From the NCBI RefSeq assembly GCF_003751225.1, contig NZ_RJKE01000001.1:1-64000 (forward strand): 64,000 nt of DNA. Reading direction: 5' to 3'. The translations under genes were made by a program, and so were the position numbers. Source of the stretch: Actinocorallia herbida (lineage in GTDB: Bacteria > Actinomycetota > Actinomycetes > Streptosporangiales > Streptosporangiaceae). The first letter of the stretch is position 1. Each line of letters starts with the position of its first letter. The notes under the pieces were generated by a model. The model saw only the letters and a list, made by a program, of their open reading frames with translations, was not told where the DNA came from and did no database searches. This document shows positions 31,165 to 38,219 of this stretch, piece by piece.

Positions 31165-31196
31165 CGCGCCCTGCTCCCCGAAGGGAACAGGGCGCG
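31165..31196 (-). terminator. Terminator at the end of the lysis cassette
   Basis: Stem CGCGCCCTG / CAGGGCGCG plus TCCC/GGGA around a CGAA loop, 14 bp beyond the holin stop. Confidence 0.8.
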
Positions 31197-31209
31197 ACGG
31201 GTAGGCGCG

Positions 31210-31560
31210 TCAGTCGCGCTGGGCGAGCTTCGCCTTCGAGGCGACCTCCGGGCCGAGGACCGCGGCAAGGAGCAGCGACAGCACCGTCACCAGCCCACCG
31301 ACCTGGTCGGCGGTCAGCTCGTAGCCGAACGCGGCGACGGAGGTGAGGATCGTGGTCGTCGCCGAGGCGATGCCGGACACGACGATCGGCCGAGTCTGGA
31401 TCACCACGATGATCGACAGGCCTCCGGTCACGATCGCGGTGATGGCCGTCGCCTTCGCGTCCGACAGGGGCAGACCGAACGAGACGAGGAGCGCCAGGAG
31501 CGCGTTGAGGGCGTAGAGGGCTCGGGCGGTCTCGAACCGCAGGCTGAAGAACTTGATCAC
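31210..31560 (-). CDS. Putative holin
   Basis: A 116-aa protein with three to four hydrophobic segments (ALYALNALLALLVSFGLPL, AITAIVTGGLSIIVVIQ, IASATTTILTSVAAFG, VGGLVTVLSLLLAAVLG) and a charged C-terminus (EVASKAKLAQRD). Size, topology and position after the amidase and peptidase genes fit an actinophage holin that perforates the membrane to release endolysin. The GTG start overlaps the preceding TGA. Confidence 0.75.
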   Translation of the reverse strand: MIKFFSLRFETARALYALNALLALLVSFGLPLSDAKATAITAIVTGGLSIIVVIQTRPIVVSGIASATTTILTSVAAFGYELTADQVGGLVTVLSLLLAAVLGPEVASKAKLAQRD

Positions 31561-31859
31561 GACGAACTCCCTGGGACGTCCCGACGGGCGTCGGGGTGGG
31601 GGTTGGGAAGGTCTGGCCAGTGCCAGGTGCCCGGTGCGCGGGCCGGGTCGTAGGGCACGTTCATCTCCGGGAAGCTGTTCGCCGGCGAGGGCGTGAACAC
31701 CGCCAGGTGGACGTGCGTCTCGTCGTCGAGCGGCACGAGGTCGCCGCCCGGCACCACGTCCGCGGTCGTGCAGGACACGATCGCGGCGCGCGTCGCGTGG
31801 ATTCCGAACCGGCCGACGTACCGGACGATGTCGCCGAGCTGGGGCTGTCGCATGCTCAT
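31557..31859 (-). CDS. Small protein of the lysis cassette
   Basis: A 100-aa protein. It contains GDIVRYVGRFGIHATRAAIV, SCTTADVVPGG and a C-terminus with HVHLAVFTPSP, resembling small beta-barrel proteins found near actinophage lysis genes. It is coupled to the peptidase (TGATG) and the holin (GTGA). Function unknown. Confidence 0.7.
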   Translation of the reverse strand: MSMRQPQLGDIVRYVGRFGIHATRAAIVSCTTADVVPGGDLVPLDDETHVHLAVFTPSPANSFPEMNVPYDPARAPGTWHWPDLPNPHPDARRDVPGSSS

Positions 31860-32677
31860 CACCGGCCGGACAGAAGGCTGCGGATGGCGTCTCCGACGCG
31901 GTGCATCCAGTTGCACCGCGGCTTCTCGTCCTCTGGGTAGGGGATCCCTGGCAGTGGAGTCGGGACGGGCGGCGGCTCGGTGGCCGCCAGGAGGACGGTG
32001 ACGTCGCCCTGCTCGGCGAGGAGCTGGCCGAAGTCGTCCCACGACAGCCACGCTCGCCCGCCGACGCCCCAGTTCGGGCCCCAGGAGTTCGTCAGCCACA
32101 CCCGGCGGTTGGCCACGTCGAGCTCGTCGAGGACGACTTCATGGCCACCATCCGGGCCGGTGCCGCGGTGCACGCGGAGACGGCCGTCGAGGTCGGGCTC
32201 GAACATCGAGCTGTACCAGGGCAGGCCGGTGATGACGGGCGCCTCAGCGAGCGCGGTGAGCGCCGCGGCGAGGGAGAACGCGTGCCGGTAGCCGCTGATC
32301 CAGCCCACCGACTTCAGGACCTTGGCGACCGCCAGGCCGGACGAGCCGGTGTCGGTCGGCGGGTACTCGCCCTCCCAGTCGTCCATCGTCGTCGCGGTGG
32401 CGTAGACGGACACCGCGGTGGTCTCGACCTCGTCGGCGGTGCGGCCGAGGAGTTCGCGGGCGGAGTCGGGGAGGGCGAGGAACAGGTGACCGGAGCCGAT
32501 CGCGCCGATCGCGGCGTTGCCGGTGCACGAGCCGAGAGTGCCCTGGTCGAGGACCGGCACGAACCGGGCATGCCGGACGGAGGTGAGGGTGCTCGGGTCG
32601 GCGGCGCGGGCGGGGTATCGGCGGCTGCGCACGTCGTGGTCGACGCGCCGGCCGAGCTTGAAGGCGGGGTGGGGCAC
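31859..32677 (-). CDS. Papain-like (C1A) cysteine peptidase
   Basis: A 272-aa protein. VLDQGTLGSCTGNAAIGAI carries the oxyanion Gln and catalytic Cys51, GGHEVVLDELD the catalytic His179, and NSWGPNWG the Asn197 of a C1A triad. GGAGG precedes the GTG at 32677. No signal peptide is visible, so export would rely on the holin or the protein acts in virions or cytoplasm. Its place between amidase and holin suggests a role in lysis or wall-protein cleavage, which is inference. The last ~45 residues are Pro-rich. Confidence 0.85.
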   Translation of the reverse strand: MPHPAFKLGRRVDHDVRSRRYPARAADPSTLTSVRHARFVPVLDQGTLGSCTGNAAIGAIGSGHLFLALPDSARELLGRTADEVETTAVSVYATATTMDDWEGEYPPTDTGSSGLAVAKVLKSVGWISGYRHAFSLAAALTALAEAPVITGLPWYSSMFEPDLDGRLRVHRGTGPDGGHEVVLDELDVANRRVWLTNSWGPNWGVGGRAWLSWDDFGQLLAEQGDVTVLLAATEPPPVPTPLPGIPYPEDEKPRCNWMHRVGDAIRSLLSGR

Positions 32678-32733
32678 GGGACCTCCGGGGACGACGAAGC
32701 CCCCGGAGCCAGGGCGCCGAGGGCCGAAGAGGA

Positions 32734-32754
32734 AGGTGCGACCAGGTCGCACCT
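32734..32754 (+). promoter_or_regulatory. Palindromic operator of the PadR gene
   Basis: AGGTGCGACC-A-GGTCGCACCT is a perfect 10-bp inverted repeat around one base. It abuts a TAGAAT -10 box (32758-32763), and the ATG at 32770 is at or near the expected transcription start, implying a leaderless mRNA. Confidence 0.8.
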
Positions 32755-32769
32755 AGGTAGAATCCATGC

Positions 32770-33120
32770 ATGAGTGAGTGGAAGCCGCACATGACCTTGG
32801 CCATGCAGCTCGTCCTCGGAAGCCTGCTCGCGGACCCGCAGACTCCGAGGTACGGCCTCGAGATCGGGCGTGAGGTCCGCCTGAGCAGCGGCTCGATCAG
32901 CCCGATCCTCGCGAGGCTCAAGACACATGGCTGGGTGACCTCCACATGGGAGGACATCGACCCCGTCACCGAGAAACGACCGAGGCGTCACCTCTACCGG
33001 CTCACCGAGGTCGGGCTCGAGGCCACGAAGCCGTACGGCCATGAGCTCCTGGTGCGGATCTACCGGCAGATGGCCGCGGTCTCCGTCGGACTCCAGGAAG
33101 AGACCGCGCTCGCCCCGTGA
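32770..33120 (+). CDS. PadR-family regulator inside the lysis region
   Basis: A 116-aa PadR-type winged helix: MTLAMQLVLGSLLADPQTPR, YGLEIGREVRLSSGSISPIL, RLKTHGWVTSTWED, then RRHLYRLTEVGLEA. Its opposite strand and private palindromic promoter mark it as an independently regulated insertion between amidase and peptidase genes, probably expressed in the lysogen. Its target beyond its own operator is unknown. Confidence 0.85.
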   Translation: MSEWKPHMTLAMQLVLGSLLADPQTPRYGLEIGREVRLSSGSISPILARLKTHGWVTSTWEDIDPVTEKRPRRHLYRLTEVGLEATKPYGHELLVRIYRQMAAVSVGLQEETALAP

Positions 33121-33127
33121 ATTGGGT

Positions 33128-33319
33128 TCACTGCATCGGCGTGGCGGGGCACGTTGAACACGCGGACGACGTCGACGTCTGGACGCCCTGACCGTCCGCC
33201 ACCTCGACGCGGACCTCGGCGACGGACGGCAGTGCACAGGCGCGGCACCAGTGTCCGGTGCTCACCGTGTGGCCCAGGACATGCACCGGCAGCAGCACCG
33301 GCTTAGGAGGTGAGGCCAT
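33128..33319 (-). CDS. 63-aa Cys-containing protein coupled to the amidase
   Basis: The ATG at 33319 overlaps the amidase TGA (TGATG). The peptide contains HVLGHTVSTGHWCRACALPS and ends in Ser/Thr/Cys-rich sequence. Coupling and the HWCRAC motif, possibly metal-binding, argue that it is real. Function unknown. Confidence 0.55.
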   Translation of the reverse strand: MASPPKPVLLPVHVLGHTVSTGHWCRACALPSVAEVRVEVADGQGVQTSTSSACSTCPATPMQ

Positions 33320-34179
33320 CAGCGGCCGAGACGCAGAGCGAGCGCCTGGAGGAGCTGCTCGGCGAACGACTCGCCGACGCTTGCGATGACACGCTCGGCG
33401 ATGGCGTCGACGCTGAGCCCTGCGAGGACGCCCTGGACGATCGCGGCCTCGTCCACAGCCGCCGGGACCGGGGCCGGGAGGGCGGCGACCGCAGCGGCCA
33501 GGCCGCGGACCTGCTTGGCGACGTAGCCGACGGTCGTCGCGCCGGTCCAGTACGCGTTGTCGGGGTTGCCGTCCGCGGCGGGGATGATGCCGTCCCTCTT
33601 CCACACCCGCTCGGCGACCTTGTCGGCGATCTTCGCGATGTCGGCGTCCGAAAGTGCCACGTCTTCCTCCTTGGTCTTGGGGCGAGGCGCTCCGTCCTGC
33701 ACCCACTTGTAGAGCTGAGGACCCGGGCAGTCCGTCGCGTAGCCGTCGCGGTGGCCCTTGACCTCGGTCCCGGCGCCGCCCTGGGCGCGGACGTGGTCGA
33801 TGGCGTCGCGGATGCCGTGCAACATCAGGTCCGGCGGAACGGTGAGGCCGCTGTTCCCGACGAGCCCGAGCACGGCGTAGTGGTCGCTGTTCAGCCCGGC
33901 GCCATTCGCGGCGGGCAGCTTGTGCAGGCCGCGGCCCTCGAACACGTACCGGTGCGGACAGACCGCGAAGCTGTATCCGATGTCGTTCCAGCCGTTGCCG
34001 TCCATGTGGCCGTTCTGGATCTGACGGACCAGCGCCGCGCAGAGGTCATGGTCATCGACGATCTTCGGATCCACCCGGCTGCCCGTGTAGTGGACCTTCA
34101 CGCCCTTCGTGCTGGCCAGGTAGGACGCCGCGGCTTTCGGTGTCCGGGCGCCCCACTGCTTGCGGGTGACGAGTTGCAC
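33319..34179 (-). CDS. Endolysin: N-acetylmuramoyl-L-alanine amidase (Amidase_2/PGRP type)
   Basis: A 286-aa protein. The N-terminal ~160 residues form a T7-lysozyme/PGRP-like amidase: VTRKQWGAR start, zinc ligands in VHYTGS (His30) and KGHRDGYATDCPG (His143, Cys151), and WNDIGYSFAVCPHRYVFEGR. It cleaves the amide between MurNAc and L-Ala in peptidoglycan. After a linker, the C-terminal ~100 residues (SDADIAKIADKVAERVWKRD; VQGVLAGLSVDAIAERVIAS) are a helical wall-binding or oligomerising tail. GTG start. Confidence 0.92.
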   Translation of the reverse strand: MQLVTRKQWGARTPKAAASYLASTKGVKVHYTGSRVDPKIVDDHDLCAALVRQIQNGHMDGNGWNDIGYSFAVCPHRYVFEGRGLHKLPAANGAGLNSDHYAVLGLVGNSGLTVPPDLMLHGIRDAIDHVRAQGGAGTEVKGHRDGYATDCPGPQLYKWVQDGAPRPKTKEEDVALSDADIAKIADKVAERVWKRDGIIPAADGNPDNAYWTGATTVGYVAKQVRGLAAAVAALPAPVPAAVDEAAIVQGVLAGLSVDAIAERVIASVGESFAEQLLQALALRLGR

Positions 34180-34189
34180 GAGCGGCCCC

Positions 34190-34507
34190 CTACTGGACGA
34201 TCGCGATGATGATGGAAGTCAGCGCACCGACCGCGATGCCCAGGACCGACGTGATGAGTCCGAGGGTCGCGATGGTGCGGCGGCTCTTCTCGTTCAGGTC
34301 CTCCCGGGTAACGGCAGTGCGGTCCAGCACATCGAGACGCTCGTCATGCCGGTCGAGGCGCTGCCCGTGGTCGAGGTGCCGGACATCCTGCTGATCCAGA
34401 CGCTGGCCAAGGAGACCGATCTGCCCGGCCAGACGCTCGATGCCCACCTCCAAGAGTCGGTGCAGGTCAGAGAGCCGAGCTTCGACGTTCGGCTGTTCGT
34501 TGGTCAC
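34190..34507 (-). CDS. XhlA-like membrane protein
   Basis: A 105-aa protein with a long charged helix (RLSDLHRLLEVGIERLAGQI through HDERLDVLDR) and a single C-terminal transmembrane helix (TIATLGLITSVLGIAVGALT). This is the layout of XhlA-type lysis accessory proteins. The GTG at 34507 overlaps the tail-gene stop. It may regulate the holin or anchor at the membrane during lysis. Confidence 0.65.
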   Translation of the reverse strand: MTNEQPNVEARLSDLHRLLEVGIERLAGQIGLLGQRLDQQDVRHLDHGQRLDRHDERLDVLDRTAVTREDLNEKSRRTIATLGLITSVLGIAVGALTSIIIAIVQ

Positions 34508-35163
34508 AGCGGTCGCCTCCACAGGGCTTCCATGCGGGTCGAGGCCAGGACGTTGAGCGCGCCGCCGCTGTTCTGCCACACGACGATCTCCGCGACCTGC
34601 CCGGCGTTCATCGCGACCGCGAGCGCAAGGCTGTTGATGACCAGCGTGTTCGACGAGACGTGGATCGAGCTGCCCTGGTAAGTCGTGCCGTTGACCCGCC
34701 AGTTCGCCTCCCGGCGACCGACGTTGTCGTTGCTCCACGGGACGGCTCCGCTCAACTGGTAGATCCCGTTCGCGGGCGCGGTGAACGCCATCACGGCCGT
34801 CGCGGTCTGGTCGGTCACGACCTGGGTGGCGCCCTTGACCCCCAGCCCGTAGGGCGGGTTGAGGAGCAGCGCGATGTCGGCGCCGGTCAGGTCCTGGCCG
34901 CCGACGGTGATGAGGGTCGCTGCAAGGCTGTCGGCGGTGAGTGCGTCCGCGGCGACGTCCCCGTCGACGGCGATCGCGGTGGCGGCAAGGAAGCCGCCGA
35001 CCTCGAAGTCGCCGGCGATTGCCCCGTTTCCGGTGCCGTTCAGCGCGGAGGTGGTGACGGGCCCGACCTTCGGCGTGTTCTCCAGCGCCATGATCCGGCG
35101 CTGGACCTCGAGCATCTCCCGGATCGAGGTCCGCTCGTCACGCGGCGCGTTCTGCGTGCTCAT
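34504..35163 (-). CDS. Tail/receptor-binding protein, C1q-like end
   Basis: A 219-aa protein. A short helical start (SIREMLEVQRRIMALENTP) leads to repetitive beta-rich sequence (VGGFLAATAIAVDGDVAADA). The end resembles trimeric C1q/TNF-like domains (AFTAPANGIYQLSGAVPWS; NWRVNGTTYQGSSIHVSSN), common on phage fibre tips. It is coupled by ATGA to the 35160 gene. Confidence 0.65.
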   Translation of the reverse strand: MSTQNAPRDERTSIREMLEVQRRIMALENTPKVGPVTTSALNGTGNGAIAGDFEVGGFLAATAIAVDGDVAADALTADSLAATLITVGGQDLTGADIALLLNPPYGLGVKGATQVVTDQTATAVMAFTAPANGIYQLSGAVPWSNDNVGRREANWRVNGTTYQGSSIHVSSNTLVINSLALAVAMNAGQVAEIVVWQNSGGALNVLASTRMEALWRRPL

Positions 35164-36326
35164 GCGACGGCCACCGCCGCTCGTGGCTCCTCGATCAGCA
35201 GCTGGGTCGTCTCATGCGGACCCGGTACGACACGGAGCCCGACGACGCGGACGATCGCCTCGAACGGGACCTGGGAGGAGCCGGGCCACCAGTCCTCGTC
35301 CTCGATCCGGACGCGCACGTGGTCGCCCGGCGACACCCCGATCGGGTACCCCTCGATCGTGATCGACGGCACGACCTTGTCGCCCTTGCGCAGCCCCATG
35401 TCCGTGGCCGTCCGGCCCTTGAGGATCTGCAGGTTCGAGTCGGCCTTGTGAGAGACCGCGGCCTCGAGGAGCGGGAACCCATTGTCGAGCTCCTGGTCGT
35501 GGTAGCAGTCCGCCCAGATCATCGCGTCGCCCTCGCCAGTGCCGAGCGCCGCCACGTAGTTCGCCGACGATTCGCCATCCTCGGGCCACTCGTAGTCGAC
35601 GATGATGCCCGGGTACTCGAAGGTGACGATGCCGGGGTGGTCGGCGGGGGTGCCGAGTCGCGGCGATCCGAGCAGCAGCCGCCGCTTCAGCTCGTGGCTG
35701 GCACCGAGGTAGGCCTCGATCCTCCACTCCAGCCCGGGGTCGGAGGCGGCGAGGTCGTCGAACAGCTGCCCGTAGGTGGCCCACAGGTAGCCGCGGTAGG
35801 CCGCCAGCTCGGTCCCGATGTCGATTCTGCTGATCAGCGTGCCGGACAGGTTATTGCCCGGCTCGATCCCGAGGTTTCCCGGCTGGGAGCCGTTGCGGGT
35901 GAGGTTCTGGCCGTCAGCGAGCAGCGCCCGGAAGACGGTGAACATGTCGGTGTCGGTGAACGCGAGGGTCTTCGCGCTGCCGTAGCCGAGTTCGGGCCGG
36001 AGGAACCGGCGATCCCAGTAGGAGCGCGTCTCCTTCGCAGAGACGACGAGGTTGTTCTCCCCGCCCGCGCGGCGCCGCCGCCGAGTCCAGATGATCCCGT
36101 CCCACATCACCTGCTCGTCCCGGTACAGCGCCAAGACCGTGCGGCGGGGGACGATGACCTCGCGCGGCTGCTTGATGCGGATCCCAGCGTCGCCGAGCGG
36201 GAGCGTGGCGTTCAGGACGCCGGACTCCATCAGCATGATGGTGTACTCGGAGATGTCGAACGGCATGTGGTCGACGAGGAGGCGACTGGTGCGCAGGTCG
36301 TGGAGCGCGTACCGCCACTCGGTCAT
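35160..36326 (-). CDS. Minor tail protein, ReqiPepy6 Gp37-like
   Basis: A 388-aa protein starting MTEWRYALHDLRTSRLLVD, then PFDISEYTIMLMESGVLNAT, as in the Gp37-like minor tail proteins of actinophages. These are tail-tip hub components (gp27/Tal-like folds). It continues with VIVPRRTVLALYRDEQVMWD and a C-terminal VSPGDHVRVRIEDEDWWPGS barrel region. The start at 36326 overlaps the upstream stop (ATGA). Confidence 0.75.
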   Translation of the reverse strand: MTEWRYALHDLRTSRLLVDHMPFDISEYTIMLMESGVLNATLPLGDAGIRIKQPREVIVPRRTVLALYRDEQVMWDGIIWTRRRRRAGGENNLVVSAKETRSYWDRRFLRPELGYGSAKTLAFTDTDMFTVFRALLADGQNLTRNGSQPGNLGIEPGNNLSGTLISRIDIGTELAAYRGYLWATYGQLFDDLAASDPGLEWRIEAYLGASHELKRRLLLGSPRLGTPADHPGIVTFEYPGIIVDYEWPEDGESSANYVAALGTGEGDAMIWADCYHDQELDNGFPLLEAAVSHKADSNLQILKGRTATDMGLRKGDKVVPSITIEGYPIGVSPGDHVRVRIEDEDWWPGSSQVPFEAIVRVVGLRVVPGPHETTQLLIEEPRAAVAVA

Positions 36327-37276
36327 GCGGCTCGCCAAGCCTCGAACGTTGACCCGGCGTAGACGATCATGGGGGTGGCGTTGCTGGTGTCCTGCGCCCA
36401 CTGGAGGATGACGTCACCGCCGTCACCCGACCAGATGCTGCCCTGCAGGATCGCGCCCATCTTGCTGGTGTTGTTGGTGGTCCATCCGCCGATGCGGGGC
36501 TCTGAGCCCTGGTCGAGGAGGTCCCAGGCGGGTGTGCCGGAGTTCCCGTCGGCCTGGCCCGCGCCGGCCTTGGAGCTGATGACCCAGTCCATCGTGGCGT
36601 TGGCAGGGACCGCGAACTTGACCTTGCCGTCGGTGTCAGACCGCACCCCGTAGGCGAGCATCAGGTGGAACCGGTAGCGGGTCTGGGGCTCAATCGTCAG
36701 CCGCAGCGCCGAGTCGTTCTGCATCGTCGTCGACGACGGCAGCGACTGGTTCGACGACTTGCGGATGAACAGGTGCCCGTGGTGGCGGGCGTTGTCCGCG
36801 ACCGTGGAGATGTTCGAGGTGAGGATCGACGAGACACCCGCACCGACCGCGATGTTCGCGATCCGTAGCCACCGCGCGGTCGGCTGGTCGGCCGGAGGCA
36901 GGGCAGGCTCGGACGGTGACCCGGCCGGGGTGCCGGTGATGATCCGCAGGCGGCGGATGCTGCCCGCCCCGCCGTCGACGAACTCGCCGATCAGGCTGTC
37001 GATCCGCGGGTTCGTCAGCGATGCCGGGTCGATGTCCAGGTCCGTCGTCGCGGCCAGCTCCAGCGGGATGAAGCCGTTCTGGCCGTCGCTGATGACGCAC
37101 TGCCCGGCCGGGACACGGATCGCCATGCCCGGTGTCGGGATCTGGGTGGCGCGCAGCCCGCGGACGAGGCCGGGGGTCTGCCAGATGCCGTAGAAGACGG
37201 CGGCGCGCATCTCGGCGCCGCTGATCTGGACGCCGTCGACCCATGCGGGGGCGCGGCAGGTCACGGCGGTGGCCAC
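36323..37276 (-). CDS. Minor tail protein
   Basis: A 317-aa protein. The N-terminal ~150 residues (VDGVQISGAEMRAAVFYGIW; PTPGMAIRVPAGQCVISDGQ) resemble actinophage baseplate-upper-type proteins. The rest is beta-rich (LRLTIEPQTRYRFHLMLAYG; GDVILQWAQDTSNATPMIVY), probably jelly-roll carbohydrate-binding. An AGGAG precedes the GTG start. Confidence 0.7.
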   Translation of the reverse strand: MATAVTCRAPAWVDGVQISGAEMRAAVFYGIWQTPGLVRGLRATQIPTPGMAIRVPAGQCVISDGQNGFIPLELAATTDLDIDPASLTNPRIDSLIGEFVDGGAGSIRRLRIITGTPAGSPSEPALPPADQPTARWLRIANIAVGAGVSSILTSNISTVADNARHHGHLFIRKSSNQSLPSSTTMQNDSALRLTIEPQTRYRFHLMLAYGVRSDTDGKVKFAVPANATMDWVISSKAGAGQADGNSGTPAWDLLDQGSEPRIGGWTTNNTSKMGAILQGSIWSGDGGDVILQWAQDTSNATPMIVYAGSTFEAWRAA

Positions 37277-37288
37277 GGTGGGGGCTCC

Positions 37289-38209
37289 TTAGATCCAGGC
37301 GGAATACAGGGCGATGTCCGCGCTGGGCGGCGTGGGGGCGGTGAGGGTGCCGAACAGCCGATAGAGGTTGTCTCCGGGGTCGGCGAGGAACCGGGCGACG
37401 ACGGTCGATCCCGTCTTCGGCGCGCGCACGGCGGTGCCATTGAGCAGGACCGTCCCGGACGCGGTGTCGATCTGGAGCCAGTCGGATGAGCCGAGGACCT
37501 GCTCGAATGCCAGGTACTGGCCGGTGGTCAGGTTGTGGATGGACAGGTCGGAGCCGGGCCCGCGCAGGGTGATGACCGGCGGCGAGTAGTAGTCACCGAG
37601 GTTCGTCAGGAGCGCCTGGGAGGGGCCGACGGGGATCTCCGGCAGCAGGACCGGCGGTGTCCAGGGCGGGGCGAGCCCGCCCGTAGAGGGCAGGACGGCG
37701 ATCGTCGCGGACGCCGGCGTGATGCTGTACTTGCGCGGATCGGGGCACAGCAGCGCCACGCTGAACGTCGAGTGGACGTCGGTGGTCGCCTTGATGAGGG
37801 GGCGGCCAGACCGGCGGCAGGTGACGAACTTCGGGGTCGTCTCCTCGACCCGCAGCGTCACGTACTTATCGCGGGGGACAGCGGCACGCAGCCGGTACTC
37901 GGCCGCCTCACGCGCCTCGTACGTAGGCGCGGTGATCAGCCCGGACAGGGTCACGATGCGTCCGCCGAACCACGGCTCGGTGTCCCACAAGCCGTCGCTG
38001 CCGGACCTCTTCGAGGCGCCCTCGTCCATGTCGGGCGAGTCCCAGCCCTCCATCCCGCCGAGCGCCCAGGCGACCCCGTGGGAGTCGGTGCGGTTGAAGG
38101 GGATGACCAGGTTCGCCGCGGGGGCTTCGAGCGTGGCGGTGAGCCGAGACACGGCACCCGGCAGCAGGCCGCTGGTCGGGTTGACGGGCTCGATTGCGGG
38201 GATCGTCAA
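37289..38209 (-). CDS. Distal tail (Dit-like) protein
   Basis: A 306-aa protein with TTG start (38209) after GAGGAGG. The central part (GRIVTLSGLITAPTYEAREA, YRLRAAVPRDKYVTLRVEET) and VALLCPDPRKYS are typical of siphovirus Dit/tail-component proteins. The later half (YYSPPVITLRGPGSDLSIHN; YLAFEQVLGSSDWLQIDTAS) is the galectin-like C-terminal domain. It joins the tail tube to the tip. Confidence 0.75.
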   Translation of the reverse strand: MTIPAIEPVNPTSGLLPGAVSRLTATLEAPAANLVIPFNRTDSHGVAWALGGMEGWDSPDMDEGASKRSGSDGLWDTEPWFGGRIVTLSGLITAPTYEAREAAEYRLRAAVPRDKYVTLRVEETTPKFVTCRRSGRPLIKATTDVHSTFSVALLCPDPRKYSITPASATIAVLPSTGGLAPPWTPPVLLPEIPVGPSQALLTNLGDYYSPPVITLRGPGSDLSIHNLTTGQYLAFEQVLGSSDWLQIDTASGTVLLNGTAVRAPKTGSTVVARFLADPGDNLYRLFGTLTAPTPPSADIALYSAWI

Positions 38210-38219
38210 CGGGCCCTCC

